This document shows, in pieces, positions 16,001 through 24,478 of a stretch of DNA of 55,495 nt. The stretch's first letter is position 1. The number at the start of each line of letters is the position of its first letter. A program made the position numbers and the translations under genes. The stretch comes from Bacteroidales bacterium UBA6229 (GTDB lineage: Bacteria > Bacteroidota > Bacteroidia > Bacteroidales > F082), in assembly GCA_002440975.1 (NCBI GenBank), contig DJWN01000037.1, forward strand, positions 1-55,495, in the 5' to 3' direction. Under the pieces are notes generated by a model. That model saw only the letters and a list, made by a program, of their open reading frames with translations. It made no database searches and was not told the origin of the DNA.

Positions 16001-19000
16001 TCAGGCGTTGGAAGTAACCTTTCCGTGACAATTTTTATATTTTTTGCCACTTCCGCACGGACAGGGTTCATTACGTCCCACTTTTTTCTCTGCAACTATT
16101 GGCTGGGTTACTTCCTGTTGTTGCGTTCTGCTATGTGCCTGCGAAAGCAGGTCGGAGCGTTCTTCTTTCATTTGCGATCGGTCGAGTCCACGTGGTTTAC
16201 GGGCTTCTTTCACACTGCCCGGATCCTGCACCGGAATATCAGCACGCATCAAAAAGGAGATCACTTCCCGATTGATCTTTTGAACCATCGTTTTAAATAA
16301 CTCAAACGACTCAAACTTATAGATCAGGAGTGGATCCTTTTGCTCGTAAGTTGCATTTTGAACAGATTGTTTCAGGTCGTCAAGCTCGCGCAGATGCTCT
16401 TTCCACGAATCGTCAATAAGGCCGAGTGTAATGCTTTTCTCAATTGAAAGACTTACTTCGCGCGGACCATTGTCAACAGCCTTTTTAAGATTTACCACAA
16501 CTTGCATCCCCTTGTTGCCATCGGTTATCGGGATAGCAATATTTTCGTATTGGCTCTGCCGTTCAAAAACATCCTTGATCACAGGCATGGTCTTTTCCCC
16601 AATTCGTTTGTTTTTTTCGCGGTATCGCACAGCAGCCAGCGCAAAAATCTGTTCTGTTATCTCTTCCACCTTTAAGGCAAAAAACTGATCTTCATCCACC
16701 GGAGATTCGATCCCCACCTGTGAGATCAGACTCAGCTTGAAATTTTCAAAATCACGACTATCCAGATTATCCGTAACAATCTGTTCCACAAGATCGTACA
16801 TCATATTAGAAATATCAACAGAGAGCCTTTCGCCAAACAGTGCATGACGACGCTTTTTGTAAATCACCTCACGCTGTGCATTCATCACATCGTCATACTC
16901 AAGCAAGCGCTTACGAACACCAAAGTTATTCTCTTCCACTTTTCGCTGTGCCCTTTCGATGGATTTGGTGATCATGGAATGCTGAATCACCTCACCTTCT
17001 TTAAGGCCAAGTCTGTCCATTAGCCCTGCAATCCTTCCAGAGCCAAACATACGCATGAGGTCGTCTTCGAGCGAAACAAAAAACTGTGAGCTACCCGGGT
17101 CGCCCTGACGTCCTGCCCTACCTCGAAGCTGTCTGTCAACACGCCGCGATTCATGGCGTTCGGTACCAATAATTGCCAGACCTCCGGCTTCTTTCACACC
17201 GGTTCCTAGTTTGATATCCGTACCACGTCCTGCCATATTGGTGGCAATCGTCACAGTACCAGCCTGTCCGGCTTCCTTCACTATCTGGGCTTCCTTGGCG
17301 TGAAGCTTGGCGTTAAGCACATTGTGGGCAATGCCTTTTCGTTGCAGCATACGAGCTAAAAGCTCAGAGGTTTCAACAGAGGTAGTTCCCACCAAAACAG
17401 GTCTTCTGGCATTTACGAGGCTTTCGATCTCATCGATTACGGCATTAAACTTCTCGCGCTTGGTTTTGTAAACCAGATCCTGACGATCGTCGCGGGCAAT
17501 AGGTTTATTTGTCGGAATAACCACTACGTCAAGCTTGTAGATATCCCAGAGCTCTCCTGCTTCTGTTTCGGCAGTACCAGTCATACCCGCCAGCTTGCTG
17601 TACATCCTGAAATAATTCTGAAGGGTGATGGTGGCATAAGTTTGCGTGGCTGCCTCAATCTTAACGTTTTCCTTTGCTTCAATCGCCTGATGTAAACCAT
17701 CCGAATAGCGGCGGCCTTCCATGATACGACCGGTTTGCTCATCAACGATCTTTATCTTGTTATCCATGATCACGTATTCCACATCCTTCTCAAAAAGCGT
17801 ATAGGCTTTCAGAAGCTGATGAACAGTATGCAAACGCTCAGATTTTAGGGTGAAATTCCGGATCATCTCACTTTTGCGTTCCAGCAATTCATCTTCTTTC
17901 AGTTGAAGTTTCTCCAGGTCTGCAATGGTTGCACCAATATCCGGCAGGATAAAGAAGTCAGGATCGTTATAAGAGGCGGTCAGCAGGTCAATACCTTTTT
18001 CGGTTAGATCAACAGAATTATGTTTTTCGTCGATCACAAAATACAGCTCGTCATCAATGAGGTGCATGTTTTTGGCTTGCTCCTGCAGATAAAAACTTTC
18101 TGTTTTTTGCATGAGCGAACGCATACCTTCTTCGCTTAGAAACTTGATCAAAGCATGATTTTTTGGCAAACCCCGATAGGCTCTGAAGAGCAAATCGCCA
18201 CCTTTTTTGGTGTCGGCATCTTTAGCACCTGAATGTAGAATTTTTTTGGCTTCAGCCAATATTCCACTCACCAGTGTTTTTTGCGCATTGAAGAGTTTTA
18301 CCACGTCCGGTTTCAGGGCGTCAAACTCCTGATGGTCACCTCTGGGCGTGGGGCCACTTATAATCAATGGTGTACGAGCATCATCGATCAAAACTGAATC
18401 CACCTCATCCACAATGGTATAATGATGTTTGCGCTGCACCAGCTCGTCTGGATTGCCTGTCATATTGTCGCGTAGGTAGTCGAAACCAAACTCATTGTTT
18501 GTGCCATAAGTGATATCAGCCAGGTAAGCTTTTCGACGGGCGGCTGAATTAGGCTCGTGCTTGTCGATACAATCCACAGTTAGTCCAAGAAACTCATAGA
18601 TGGCACCCATCCATTCGGAGTCGCGCTTGGCCAGGTAATCGTTCACAGTAACAAGGTGTACGCCCTTTCCGGCCAGTGCATTCAGATAAACCGGCAAAGT
18701 AGCTACCAGTGTTTTACCCTCACCGGTAGCCATCTCGGCAATTTTCCCCTGGTGCAACACTATACCTCCAATAAGCTGAACATCGTAGTGTACCATATCC
18801 CAGGTGATCGTATTGCCACCAGCCACCCAGCTGTTGCGATACAACGCCTTATCACCTTTTATTTCGATATGCGCATATCTGGATGCCAGCTCACGATCCA
18901 TTTTGTTGGCTGTAACTTCAACAATCTCGTTCTCCTTGAAGCGACGCGCGGTTTCTTTCATCACTGAGAATGCATCTGGCAAAATTTCAGTAAGAACTGT

Positions 19001-19303
19001 CTCCGTCTTTTCGTACTGAATCTTTTCGAGCTTGTCAATCTGCTCGTATATTTTCTCCTTTTCTGCCGATTCCAAATCCGGATTTGTATCGATCTGCTGA
19101 TGAAGACTTTCGATTTCCTTTATTTCTGCAGAAACGGCTTCTTGAATGATGCTTTTAAACACATTCGTCTTGGCTCTTAAAGCGTCAGTATCAAGTTGCT
19201 TAATATTTTCGTACGCTGCTAAGGTCTTGTCAAGTAAAGGTTTGATGGCTTTTAAATCGCGGGTGGATTTATCGCCTAACATTTTTTTTATTAAACCAAA
19301 CAT
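16001..19303 (-). CDS. secA: Preprotein translocase ATPase SecA
   Basis: A 1100-residue peripheral membrane motor that drives Sec-dependent export through SecYEG. Walker A reads MATGEGKTLVATLP (191-204); the protein cross-linking region, DEVDSVLIDDARTPLIISG (Walker B/DEAD-like), GMTGTAETE, the second motor domain with TIATNMAGRGTDIKLG, and the RQLRGRAGRQGDPG arginine-finger region are all present. The C-terminus keeps the zinc ligands in EPCPCGSGKKYKNCHG, which bind SecB or the ribosome. The length exceeds that of E. coli (901) because of insertions near the N-terminus and in the first motor domain, normal for Bacteroidota. Its own -7 box lies at 19385-19392. Confidence 0.97.
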   Translation of the reverse strand: MFGLIKKMLGDKSTRDLKAIKPLLDKTLAAYENIKQLDTDALRAKTNVFKSIIQEAVSAEIKEIESLHQQIDTNPDLESAEKEKIYEQIDKLEKIQYEKTETVLTEILPDAFSVMKETARRFKENEIVEVTANKMDRELASRYAHIEIKGDKALYRNSWVAGGNTITWDMVHYDVQLIGGIVLHQGKIAEMATGEGKTLVATLPVYLNALAGKGVHLVTVNDYLAKRDSEWMGAIYEFLGLTVDCIDKHEPNSAARRKAYLADITYGTNNEFGFDYLRDNMTGNPDELVQRKHHYTIVDEVDSVLIDDARTPLIISGPTPRGDHQEFDALKPDVVKLFNAQKTLVSGILAEAKKILHSGAKDADTKKGGDLLFRAYRGLPKNHALIKFLSEEGMRSLMQKTESFYLQEQAKNMHLIDDELYFVIDEKHNSVDLTEKGIDLLTASYNDPDFFILPDIGATIADLEKLQLKEDELLERKSEMIRNFTLKSERLHTVHQLLKAYTLFEKDVEYVIMDNKIKIVDEQTGRIMEGRRYSDGLHQAIEAKENVKIEAATQTYATITLQNYFRMYSKLAGMTGTAETEAGELWDIYKLDVVVIPTNKPIARDDRQDLVYKTKREKFNAVIDEIESLVNARRPVLVGTTSVETSELLARMLQRKGIAHNVLNAKLHAKEAQIVKEAGQAGTVTIATNMAGRGTDIKLGTGVKEAGGLAIIGTERHESRRVDRQLRGRAGRQGDPGSSQFFVSLEDDLMRMFGSGRIAGLMDRLGLKEGEVIQHSMITKSIERAQRKVEENNFGVRKRLLEYDDVMNAQREVIYKKRRHALFGERLSVDISNMMYDLVEQIVTDNLDSRDFENFKLSLISQVGIESPVDEDQFFALKVEEITEQIFALAAVRYREKNKRIGEKTMPVIKDVFERQSQYENIAIPITDGNKGMQVVVNLKKAVDNGPREVSLSIEKSITLGLIDDSWKEHLRELDDLKQSVQNATYEQKDPLLIYKFESFELFKTMVQKINREVISFLMRADIPVQDPGSVKEARKPRGLDRSQMKEERSDLLSQAHSRTQQQEVTQPIVAEKKVGRNEPCPCGSGKKYKNCHGKVTSNA

Positions 19304-19384
19304 AGGATTATCAGGTTGTATCTAATTTGCAATTCATACCAATCAGCAACTATCATTCCATTGCGCTGAATAGTGTTCGATTGG

Positions 19385-19392
19385 CAAAGTTA
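19385..19392 (-). promoter_or_regulatory. -7 box of the secA promoter
   Basis: The minus strand reads TAACTTTG, an exact TAnnTTTG match, 82 nt before the secA start codon. A TTCG sits 21 nt further upstream as a poor -33 box. The predicted leader is about 75 nt. Confidence 0.5.
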
Positions 19393-19448
19393 AAGTGTTT
19401 AAATTAATATGGGCGAATAAATCCCTGAATTGTTCTGTTTTCAATTTC

Positions 19449-20825
19449 TCAATATTTGCTGAGCAAACGGTTAAGGTGATATTTCATAGCTATCTCTTCG
19501 GATGGAAGAGGTGCCATGCCAATTTTTCCGTTTGGATCAACAAGCACTAACTCAGGAAAGGTTCGGATGTTATAATCTTCCAGCAATAAGATTTTCTCAT
19601 GGCTTATGGTGAGCACTTCCCATTCGAAGCCCATCCCACTGAGGTAATTGGCATAAAAGGGTTTTTGCTCCCAGGCAAGCACCACAATCCGGAATTTCTT
19701 TTCAAAAGCTTCCTGCATTTCCTCCAGATTTTGAAACAACAGCTCACAGACCGGACAGCTTTCATCAACAAAGACAAGCATCACCGATGAACCTTTGTAA
19801 TCTGATAATTGCTTTGTTTTTCCGGCTGCATCCGGTAACATAAAATCAGGTGCTTTTGTTCCGGCTGCCAATCTGTCAAATTCAACCAGGGCATTTGATG
19901 CAAGATTTTGCAGAAATTGATTCTTTGCTTTAGCGGAGAGCACTTCCAAATAATTGCGCACGGCCACACGGTTGAATCGTGGATTGTAATAAAAATCTTT
20001 AAGCGACTGAATAATAATAAGATCAGCCAATTCTGTATCCTTACTTAATAAAGTATCGCCACGCAAAAGATCACGCCAGGAGTTATATTCGCCAGGCTGG
20101 ATGGCCAATAATTCTGTTGTATTGATGGATCGGTTATGCAACAGATAATCCTTAAAAATTTCTTTGAACAAACTCATATAAGGCTCAAGGTGAAAATAAA
20201 TTGGCTGGGCGGCAAAATATTCTGCGATAATTTGCCTGCCGCCATTTCGTCTCACTGCCATTTCGAGGGCGGCATATTTGTAGCGGGCGTATATTTTGGT
20301 ATAGTCAGAATCAAAGACTGAAAGTACATCTTTCAGCTGCCGGTTTAGTGTATCAAGCAAACCATACCTCCTGAGTTGGTACAATTCCTTAAAGTGATCC
20401 AGCGCAAAATTATTCACCAATCTGTCAATACTTTCCAATTGGAATTGCAAACCATCATCCTCAGCTATATTGATGATTAATGCCGGATGTGACTTATCGA
20501 AATAAGAATTATTCTGCTGATCCTTGTCAATTTGAATGGTAAAATCATACCGGGCACCTGGCTTCAAAACCAACATAATACGCTCTAAATCAATGGCCAG
20601 TTCGAAGACTCCGATTTGAGAAATTTCTGCCTGTATTTGAAAACCCCCCTTTTCATCGGCATGAGTTTCAACAATAGTTTCTCCATGAAGATTCAGCAGA
20701 TCCTTGTACTCAATCAATCGGATCAGCGCGCCCTGTTGATTACACTGTCCGCTAATTTCAAGCTGCCGGGCATGTAGATCGATGACCAGCAATAAGCCTA
20801 CAAACAATAAAATTCTATTCAACAT
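19449..20825 (-). CDS. Exported thioredoxin-like (TlpA/redoxin) protein
   Basis: A 458-residue protein with an N-terminal signal peptide (ILLFVGLLLVIDLHA), a large N-terminal region of about 300 residues that looks like the beta-rich DUF4369-like part followed by helices, and a C-terminal thioredoxin domain beginning GTKAPDFMLPDAAGK. The redox motif is Cys357-Pro-Val-Cys360 inside FVDESCPVCELL. The cis-proline region is FPELVLVDPNGKIG. Such proteins reduce or isomerise disulfides in the periplasm and are numerous in Bacteroidota. It follows coaD by 37 nt and the Nudix gene before it, a plausible three-gene transcript without an obvious shared pathway. Confidence 0.8.
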   Translation of the reverse strand: MLNRILLFVGLLLVIDLHARQLEISGQCNQQGALIRLIEYKDLLNLHGETIVETHADEKGGFQIQAEISQIGVFELAIDLERIMLVLKPGARYDFTIQIDKDQQNNSYFDKSHPALIINIAEDDGLQFQLESIDRLVNNFALDHFKELYQLRRYGLLDTLNRQLKDVLSVFDSDYTKIYARYKYAALEMAVRRNGGRQIIAEYFAAQPIYFHLEPYMSLFKEIFKDYLLHNRSINTTELLAIQPGEYNSWRDLLRGDTLLSKDTELADLIIIQSLKDFYYNPRFNRVAVRNYLEVLSAKAKNQFLQNLASNALVEFDRLAAGTKAPDFMLPDAAGKTKQLSDYKGSSVMLVFVDESCPVCELLFQNLEEMQEAFEKKFRIVVLAWEQKPFYANYLSGMGFEWEVLTISHEKILLLEDYNIRTFPELVLVDPNGKIGMAPLPSEEIAMKYHLNRLLSKY

Positions 20826-20862
20826 GTTTTGCCTCCTGGCAACTCAAACGATTACACAAAAA

Positions 20863-21327
20863 CTATATTGTAAGATCTACCCCCCCGGGCACAAATTGAG
20901 AGGCATCACCATTATTACGCACCACATCGCGTATCACACTGGAGGTGATGGCAGTCAATTCGGGTGTGGTGAGCAGAAAAACCGTTTCAATCTCAGGAAA
21001 CAATTTCTTATTCACCTGCCCAATGCTGCGTTCAAATTCAAAATCGGCGGATGTACGCAAACCTCGCAATATATAATGAGCGTTCAGTTTGCGGCAATAA
21101 TCCACTGTAAGACCTGTGTAGGTTGTGACTTTTATTGTTGGATAATCTTTGAACACTTTTTCAATCCAGGCTTTTCTTTTCTCCAGAGGGAAATAATACG
21201 TCTTTAATGCATTGATGCCTATAGCAATGACTATTTCATCAAACAAAGGTATGGCTCTCAACACCAGTGATTCGTGACCAAGCGTAAGCGGATCAAACGA
21301 TCCCGGAAAAACAGCAATTTTCTTCAT
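20863..21327 (-). CDS. coaD: Phosphopantetheine adenylyltransferase
   Basis: A 154-residue cytosolic enzyme that makes dephospho-CoA from 4'-phosphopantetheine and ATP, the fourth step of CoA synthesis. The nucleotidyltransferase motif FPGSFDPLTLGH (7-18; the T-x-G-H form) is complete, as are YILRGLRTSADFEFER (the conserved RGLR-D-FE stretch) and the ISSSxIR-equivalent TAITSSVIRDVVRN. Length is standard. A -7-like box (CAAAATTA on the plus strand, 21359-21366) lies 32 nt upstream of the start, so it may be transcribed separately from the Nudix gene. Confidence 0.95.
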   Translation of the reverse strand: MKKIAVFPGSFDPLTLGHESLVLRAIPLFDEIVIAIGINALKTYYFPLEKRKAWIEKVFKDYPTIKVTTYTGLTVDYCRKLNAHYILRGLRTSADFEFERSIGQVNKKLFPEIETVFLLTTPELTAITSSVIRDVVRNNGDASQFVPGGVDLTI

Positions 21328-21379
21328 GCTTCTGGGTTTTGAAAAAGCTAAACTACAACAAAATTATTTTCCCCATCAC

Positions 21380-22015
21380 TTAGGTGAACATTCCATTTTT
21401 GTGTGCATTTATGATCGGGCCTAATGTTTCTCTTACAGAACGAAATGTACTGTTTAAAAATTCATCCAGCTGTGATTTATTAATTAACCTAACTGCCGTA
21501 ATTCCTTCTTCTTTCTGCGGTTGGGGTTCAAAATCACCATCCAATAACATAGTGTACCAGGCGGTTCTTTTCAAAATCCAACGCTTTTCCAGCTGATAAC
21601 AATGAAAGCTTTCGCCTGCCTTATCCAGCAAAATAATTTTGTGCAAACCAGTTTCTTCTTCCACTTCACGCAATGCAGCTACAGCTTCCTCTTCATCTTT
21701 TTCGAGGTGGCCTTTTGGCAGATCAGGAAGTCCGTTACGCTCAATGATAACAAGCGAATCCTTATAATATACGATCCCTCCTGCAGCACATTTTGTCTCA
21801 AAAACGGCATTCAATAATTTTACAGGATCGAAGCTGTATGTATTAATATTCAAGTCATTAGATTCATTAGCATCTTCCAGCCAATTACGAATTTGAATCA
21901 AGCTGCGATCCCATCCAGTTTGCTTTTCAATCGAATAGGAATCGCTATTTTCGAATTCAGTTTGGTATAAACCAAGGCATCTGTTTTCGTGAAAAACTTT
22001 ATACATTTGCAGCAT
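21380..22015 (-). CDS. Nudix hydrolase
   Basis: A 211-residue cytosolic protein. The Nudix box is complete: GHLEKDEEEAVAALREVEEETGL fits G-x5-E-x7-R-E-U-x-E-E-x-G-U, so it should bind Mg2+ and cleave a nucleoside diphosphate linked to another group. It is preceded by LPDLPKGH, as in Nudix proteins acting on diadenosine or sugar nucleotides; the substrate is open. About 70 residues without recognisable motifs lie in front of the Nudix domain. The gene is divergent from pyrE, and the intergenic stretch holds its -7 box (22050-22057). Confidence 0.85.
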   Translation of the reverse strand: MLQMYKVFHENRCLGLYQTEFENSDSYSIEKQTGWDRSLIQIRNWLEDANESNDLNINTYSFDPVKLLNAVFETKCAAGGIVYYKDSLVIIERNGLPDLPKGHLEKDEEEAVAALREVEEETGLHKIILLDKAGESFHCYQLEKRWILKRTAWYTMLLDGDFEPQPQKEEGITAVRLINKSQLDEFLNSTFRSVRETLGPIINAHKNGMFT

Positions 22016-22049
22016 TAATTTTCAGGATTAACAATATTCACTGAGCCCC

Positions 22050-22057
22050 CAAAGTTA
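22050..22057 (-). promoter_or_regulatory. -7 box of the Nudix gene promoter
   Basis: On the minus strand this reads TAACTTTG, an exact match to TAnnTTTG, 35 nt before the start codon. No -33 TTTG is seen. It lies in the 105-nt space shared with the divergent pyrE gene. Confidence 0.4.
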
Positions 22058-22120
22058 AAGCTAATAAGCTGTTTCTTGCCCATAATAAATATAATCAGGT
22101 GTTCAAAAAAAATTGATTTT

Positions 22121-22768
22121 ATGATTTTCAAAGATGATGAAGCTGCCATATTAGCTGGTTTTCTGCTCCAGATCAAAGCGATAAAATTAAGTCCGGCAAA
22201 GCCTTTCACCTGGGCATCCGGATTAAAAAGTCCGATATATTGCGATAACCGTATCACGCTATCCTATCCAAAGATCAGGACACACATCAGGCAGCAATTT
22301 GTGCAGGCCATACTGGAAAAATATGACAAGCCGGATATTATAGTTGGCGTGGCAACAGGTGGCATAGCACAAGGGGCTCTGATTGCGCAGGAACTCGGGC
22401 TGCCTTTTGCCTACGTGCGTTCTGATAAAAAATCGCACGGATTGCATAATCAGGTGGAAGGCATTGTAGAAAAAGGCCAGTCGGCTGTGGTGATCGAAGA
22501 CCTTGTTTCGACCGGTGGCAGCAGCCTCAAAGCTGTTGATGCCTTGCGCCAGAGAGGTCTTGAAGTTAAAGGCATGATGGCCATTTTTACTTACGGTTTG
22601 CAACAGTCCGAAGAGAATTTTAAAACGACGAAATGTGAGCTTACCACCTTAACCGATTACGAAAGCCTGATCCGCAAAGCCAGTGAAGAAAATTATATCA
22701 CCGAAAAAGACCTGCAATCGCTCATTCAATGGCGCCTCAATCCCGAAACCTGGAGTAATCAACAATAA
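22121..22768 (+). CDS. pyrE: Orotate phosphoribosyltransferase
   Basis: A 215-residue cytosolic enzyme that joins orotate and PRPP to form OMP. The PRPP-binding motif is intact (VVIEDLVSTGGSSLKAV), as are the N-terminal FTWASGLKSPIYCDNR and the flexible-loop stretch AYVRSDKKSHGLHNQVEG with the catalytic lysines and histidine. The open frame starts at 22076, but ATG 22121 (MIFKDDEAAI) matches the family length. It is followed after 12 nt by an SRPBCC gene, an arrangement seen in other Bacteroidota, so the two are likely co-transcribed. Confidence 0.95.
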   Translation: MIFKDDEAAILAGFLLQIKAIKLSPAKPFTWASGLKSPIYCDNRITLSYPKIRTHIRQQFVQAILEKYDKPDIIVGVATGGIAQGALIAQELGLPFAYVRSDKKSHGLHNQVEGIVEKGQSAVVIEDLVSTGGSSLKAVDALRQRGLEVKGMMAIFTYGLQQSEENFKTTKCELTTLTDYESLIRKASEENYITEKDLQSLIQWRLNPETWSNQQ

Positions 22769-22780
22769 ATAATTTGTAAG

Positions 22781-23176
22781 ATGGATTTTGAGAGTAAATG
22801 GCAAAATATTAACGCATCCGCAACGCAGGTTTTTAGTTTTCTGAATGACCTGCGTAATCTGGAAAAGCTAATGCCTGAACAAATTATCGATTATAAGGCT
22901 GAAGGCCAAAAATGTTCGTTCACCATCAAAGGCATGACAAGCCTGAGCTTAAAAGTGGATCAAGCTGTAGAACCAAAACTGATCAGACTGGTTCCGGATG
23001 GGAAAAGCCCTTTCGAGTTTGAGCTGATGGCGCACCTCCGGGAATCAGAAGGCACAACCCAAGCCAAGATACAACTGCAAGCCGACCTCAACCCGATGCT
23101 GGCCATGATGGCAAAACGTCCGTTGCAAAATCTGGTAGAGATCATGGCTGACAAACTTTCTGCTCAAAGGTTTTAA
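22781..23176 (+). CDS. SRPBCC-family (START-like) protein
   Basis: A 131-residue soluble protein with the pattern of the SRPBCC/polyketide cyclase-like fold: an N-terminal strand, ASATQVFSFLNDLRNLEKLMP helices, beta strands (CSFTIKGMTSLSLKV), and a long C-terminal helix (PLQNLVEIMADKLS). The fold holds a hydrophobic ligand in a cavity; no catalytic residue can be named. It is tightly linked to pyrE (12 nt) and convergent with birA (11 nt between stop codons). Function unknown; its constant place beside pyrE may only reflect shared transcription. Confidence 0.7.
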   Translation: MDFESKWQNINASATQVFSFLNDLRNLEKLMPEQIIDYKAEGQKCSFTIKGMTSLSLKVDQAVEPKLIRLVPDGKSPFEFELMAHLRESEGTTQAKIQLQADLNPMLAMMAKRPLQNLVEIMADKLSAQRF

Positions 23177-23187
23177 CGCACTTCGTT

Positions 23188-23949
23188 TTAAAATAAAAAT
23201 CGTATCGTTTTAAAATCGCAAGGGATGGTTTTGCCCTCACGGGTTTCCATCACCAGCATGCCATATTCACCAATACCTTTTATCCTTAGTTCTGCTATTT
23301 CCTCCTTGATTTTATACCTATGCCACTCCCCTATCCTGAACAACTTTTGATGATACTCATTGTTGATTATACCTAAACCTTCCATTGATTGCGCCTGATT
23401 AACCCTATATCTGAAACGCCTCAAAATTCCTTTTAAAATTTTCTGCAGATCAAACTCCCTATCAACTATCTGACGCAATGAAACTGGCCGTGGAATCCAC
23501 TCCGGAAAATTAGCCTGATTAATATTCAACCCAACTCCTATCACCGATTCATCTAATTGTCCATTACGGATAGTGTTTGAAATCAGGACTCCTCCCAGCT
23601 TCTTCCGCTGATAAAAAATGTCGTTTGGCCACTTAATCCTAAAATCTTTCTCCCGGGTAAGTGCTGACAATTCGTCAACAACAGCCAATGCAATGATCTG
23701 TGTAATTAAAAACTGTGCTGAGGCTGCTATAAATCCGGCATCCATCCCAAGGCTAAACAAGAGATTTTTACCCTTTTCGCTGTGCCAGTGATTCTCGCCC
23801 ATGCCCTTTCCGGAAGTTTGATAATCAGCACATAGCACCAGATCTGAAATCGATACTCCCGACTTTATCCTGTTTTGCATCCATTGATTGGTCGAATCAA
23901 TTTCGTCAATAAATAATACCCGGAAGTTTTGAAAAATCACTTGCCTCAT
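23188..23949 (-). CDS. birA: Biotin--[acetyl-CoA-carboxylase] ligase
   Basis: A 253-residue cytosolic enzyme that activates biotin as biotinyl-AMP and transfers it to the carrier domain of biotin-dependent carboxylases. Visible are the substrate-loop region SGKGMGENHWHSEKGKNLLF (the GRGRxxxxW type, here GKGMGENHW) and the KWPNDIFYQRKKLGGVLIS core with the catalytic lysine, then IGVGLNIN. There is no N-terminal helix-turn-helix, so it is a class I, non-regulatory ligase. ATG at 23949 with a -7 box 19 nt upstream. Divergent from rsfS. Confidence 0.92.
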   Translation of the reverse strand: MRQVIFQNFRVLFIDEIDSTNQWMQNRIKSGVSISDLVLCADYQTSGKGMGENHWHSEKGKNLLFSLGMDAGFIAASAQFLITQIIALAVVDELSALTREKDFRIKWPNDIFYQRKKLGGVLISNTIRNGQLDESVIGVGLNINQANFPEWIPRPVSLRQIVDREFDLQKILKGILRRFRYRVNQAQSMEGLGIINNEYHQKLFRIGEWHRYKIKEEIAELRIKGIGEYGMLVMETREGKTIPCDFKTIRFLF

Positions 23950-23967
23950 TTCAGCTCAGTATTTAGG

Positions 23968-24052
23968 CAAAATTAGTTTTTCTTTGTATGACATCGTTCA
24001 GCAATCGCTACAAAAAGGCTGAATGCAGTTAAACCAAAAAAGCCTAATTTTG
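23968..24052. promoter_or_regulatory. Divergent promoter pair for birA and rsfS
   Basis: Minus strand: TAATTTTG (23968-23975), 19 nt before the birA start codon. Plus strand: TAATTTTG (24045-24052), 25 nt before the rsfS start. Both match TAnnTTTG; neither has a clear -33 TTTG at 19 nt. The two genes would have very short leaders. Confidence 0.4.
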
Positions 24053-24077
24053 TTCTTTATTTAAAATTAACCCGTTC

Positions 24078-24455
24078 ATGAGAATCAGACATCAGTCAGA
24101 TAATGCCGAAAACATCCTGGAAGTGGCGGTAAAGACCATGCAGGAAGGAAAAGGGAAAGACATTGTAGCCCTGGATTTAAAAAAAATTGGAAGTGCAGTT
24201 ACAGATTATTTCCTGATATGTCATGGCAGTTCGCATACACAGGTGGATGCTATTGCTGAAAAAATTCTGGAAAATGTAAAAAAAGAGTGTGGTGCTATTG
24301 CTTACAACAAGGAAGGCTTCGAAAATTCGGAATGGATTTTGTTAGACTATGTTGATGTGGTGGTTCACATTTTCCTCGATAATACACGTACTTTCTACCG
24401 GCTCGAGTCGCTCTGGGCCGATGCCAAAGCTACTACCTACAACGATGAGGATTAA
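24078..24455 (+). CDS. rsfS: Ribosome silencing factor
   Basis: A 125-residue cytosolic protein of the RsfS/Iojap family, which binds protein L14 on the large ribosomal subunit and blocks joining of the subunits when nutrients are short. Recognisable stretches are DIVALDLKKIGSAVTDYFLI, CHGSSHTQVDAIAEKI and the C-terminal EGFENSEWILLDYVDVVVHI, which holds the L14 contact surface. Full family length. It lies 23 nt before ftsH; this order (rsfS, ftsH, LUD protein, cdsA, psd) is common in Bacteroidota. Confidence 0.93.
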   Translation: MRIRHQSDNAENILEVAVKTMQEGKGKDIVALDLKKIGSAVTDYFLICHGSSHTQVDAIAEKILENVKKECGAIAYNKEGFENSEWILLDYVDVVVHIFLDNTRTFYRLESLWADAKATTYNDED

Positions 24456-24478
24456 GACTTTTACTTCAGAAGACAAAA

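Noticed and set aside
16001..19303. SecA of 1100 residues as a possible fusion
   Set aside because: This length is normal for SecA of Bacteroidota; all domains are in the usual order.
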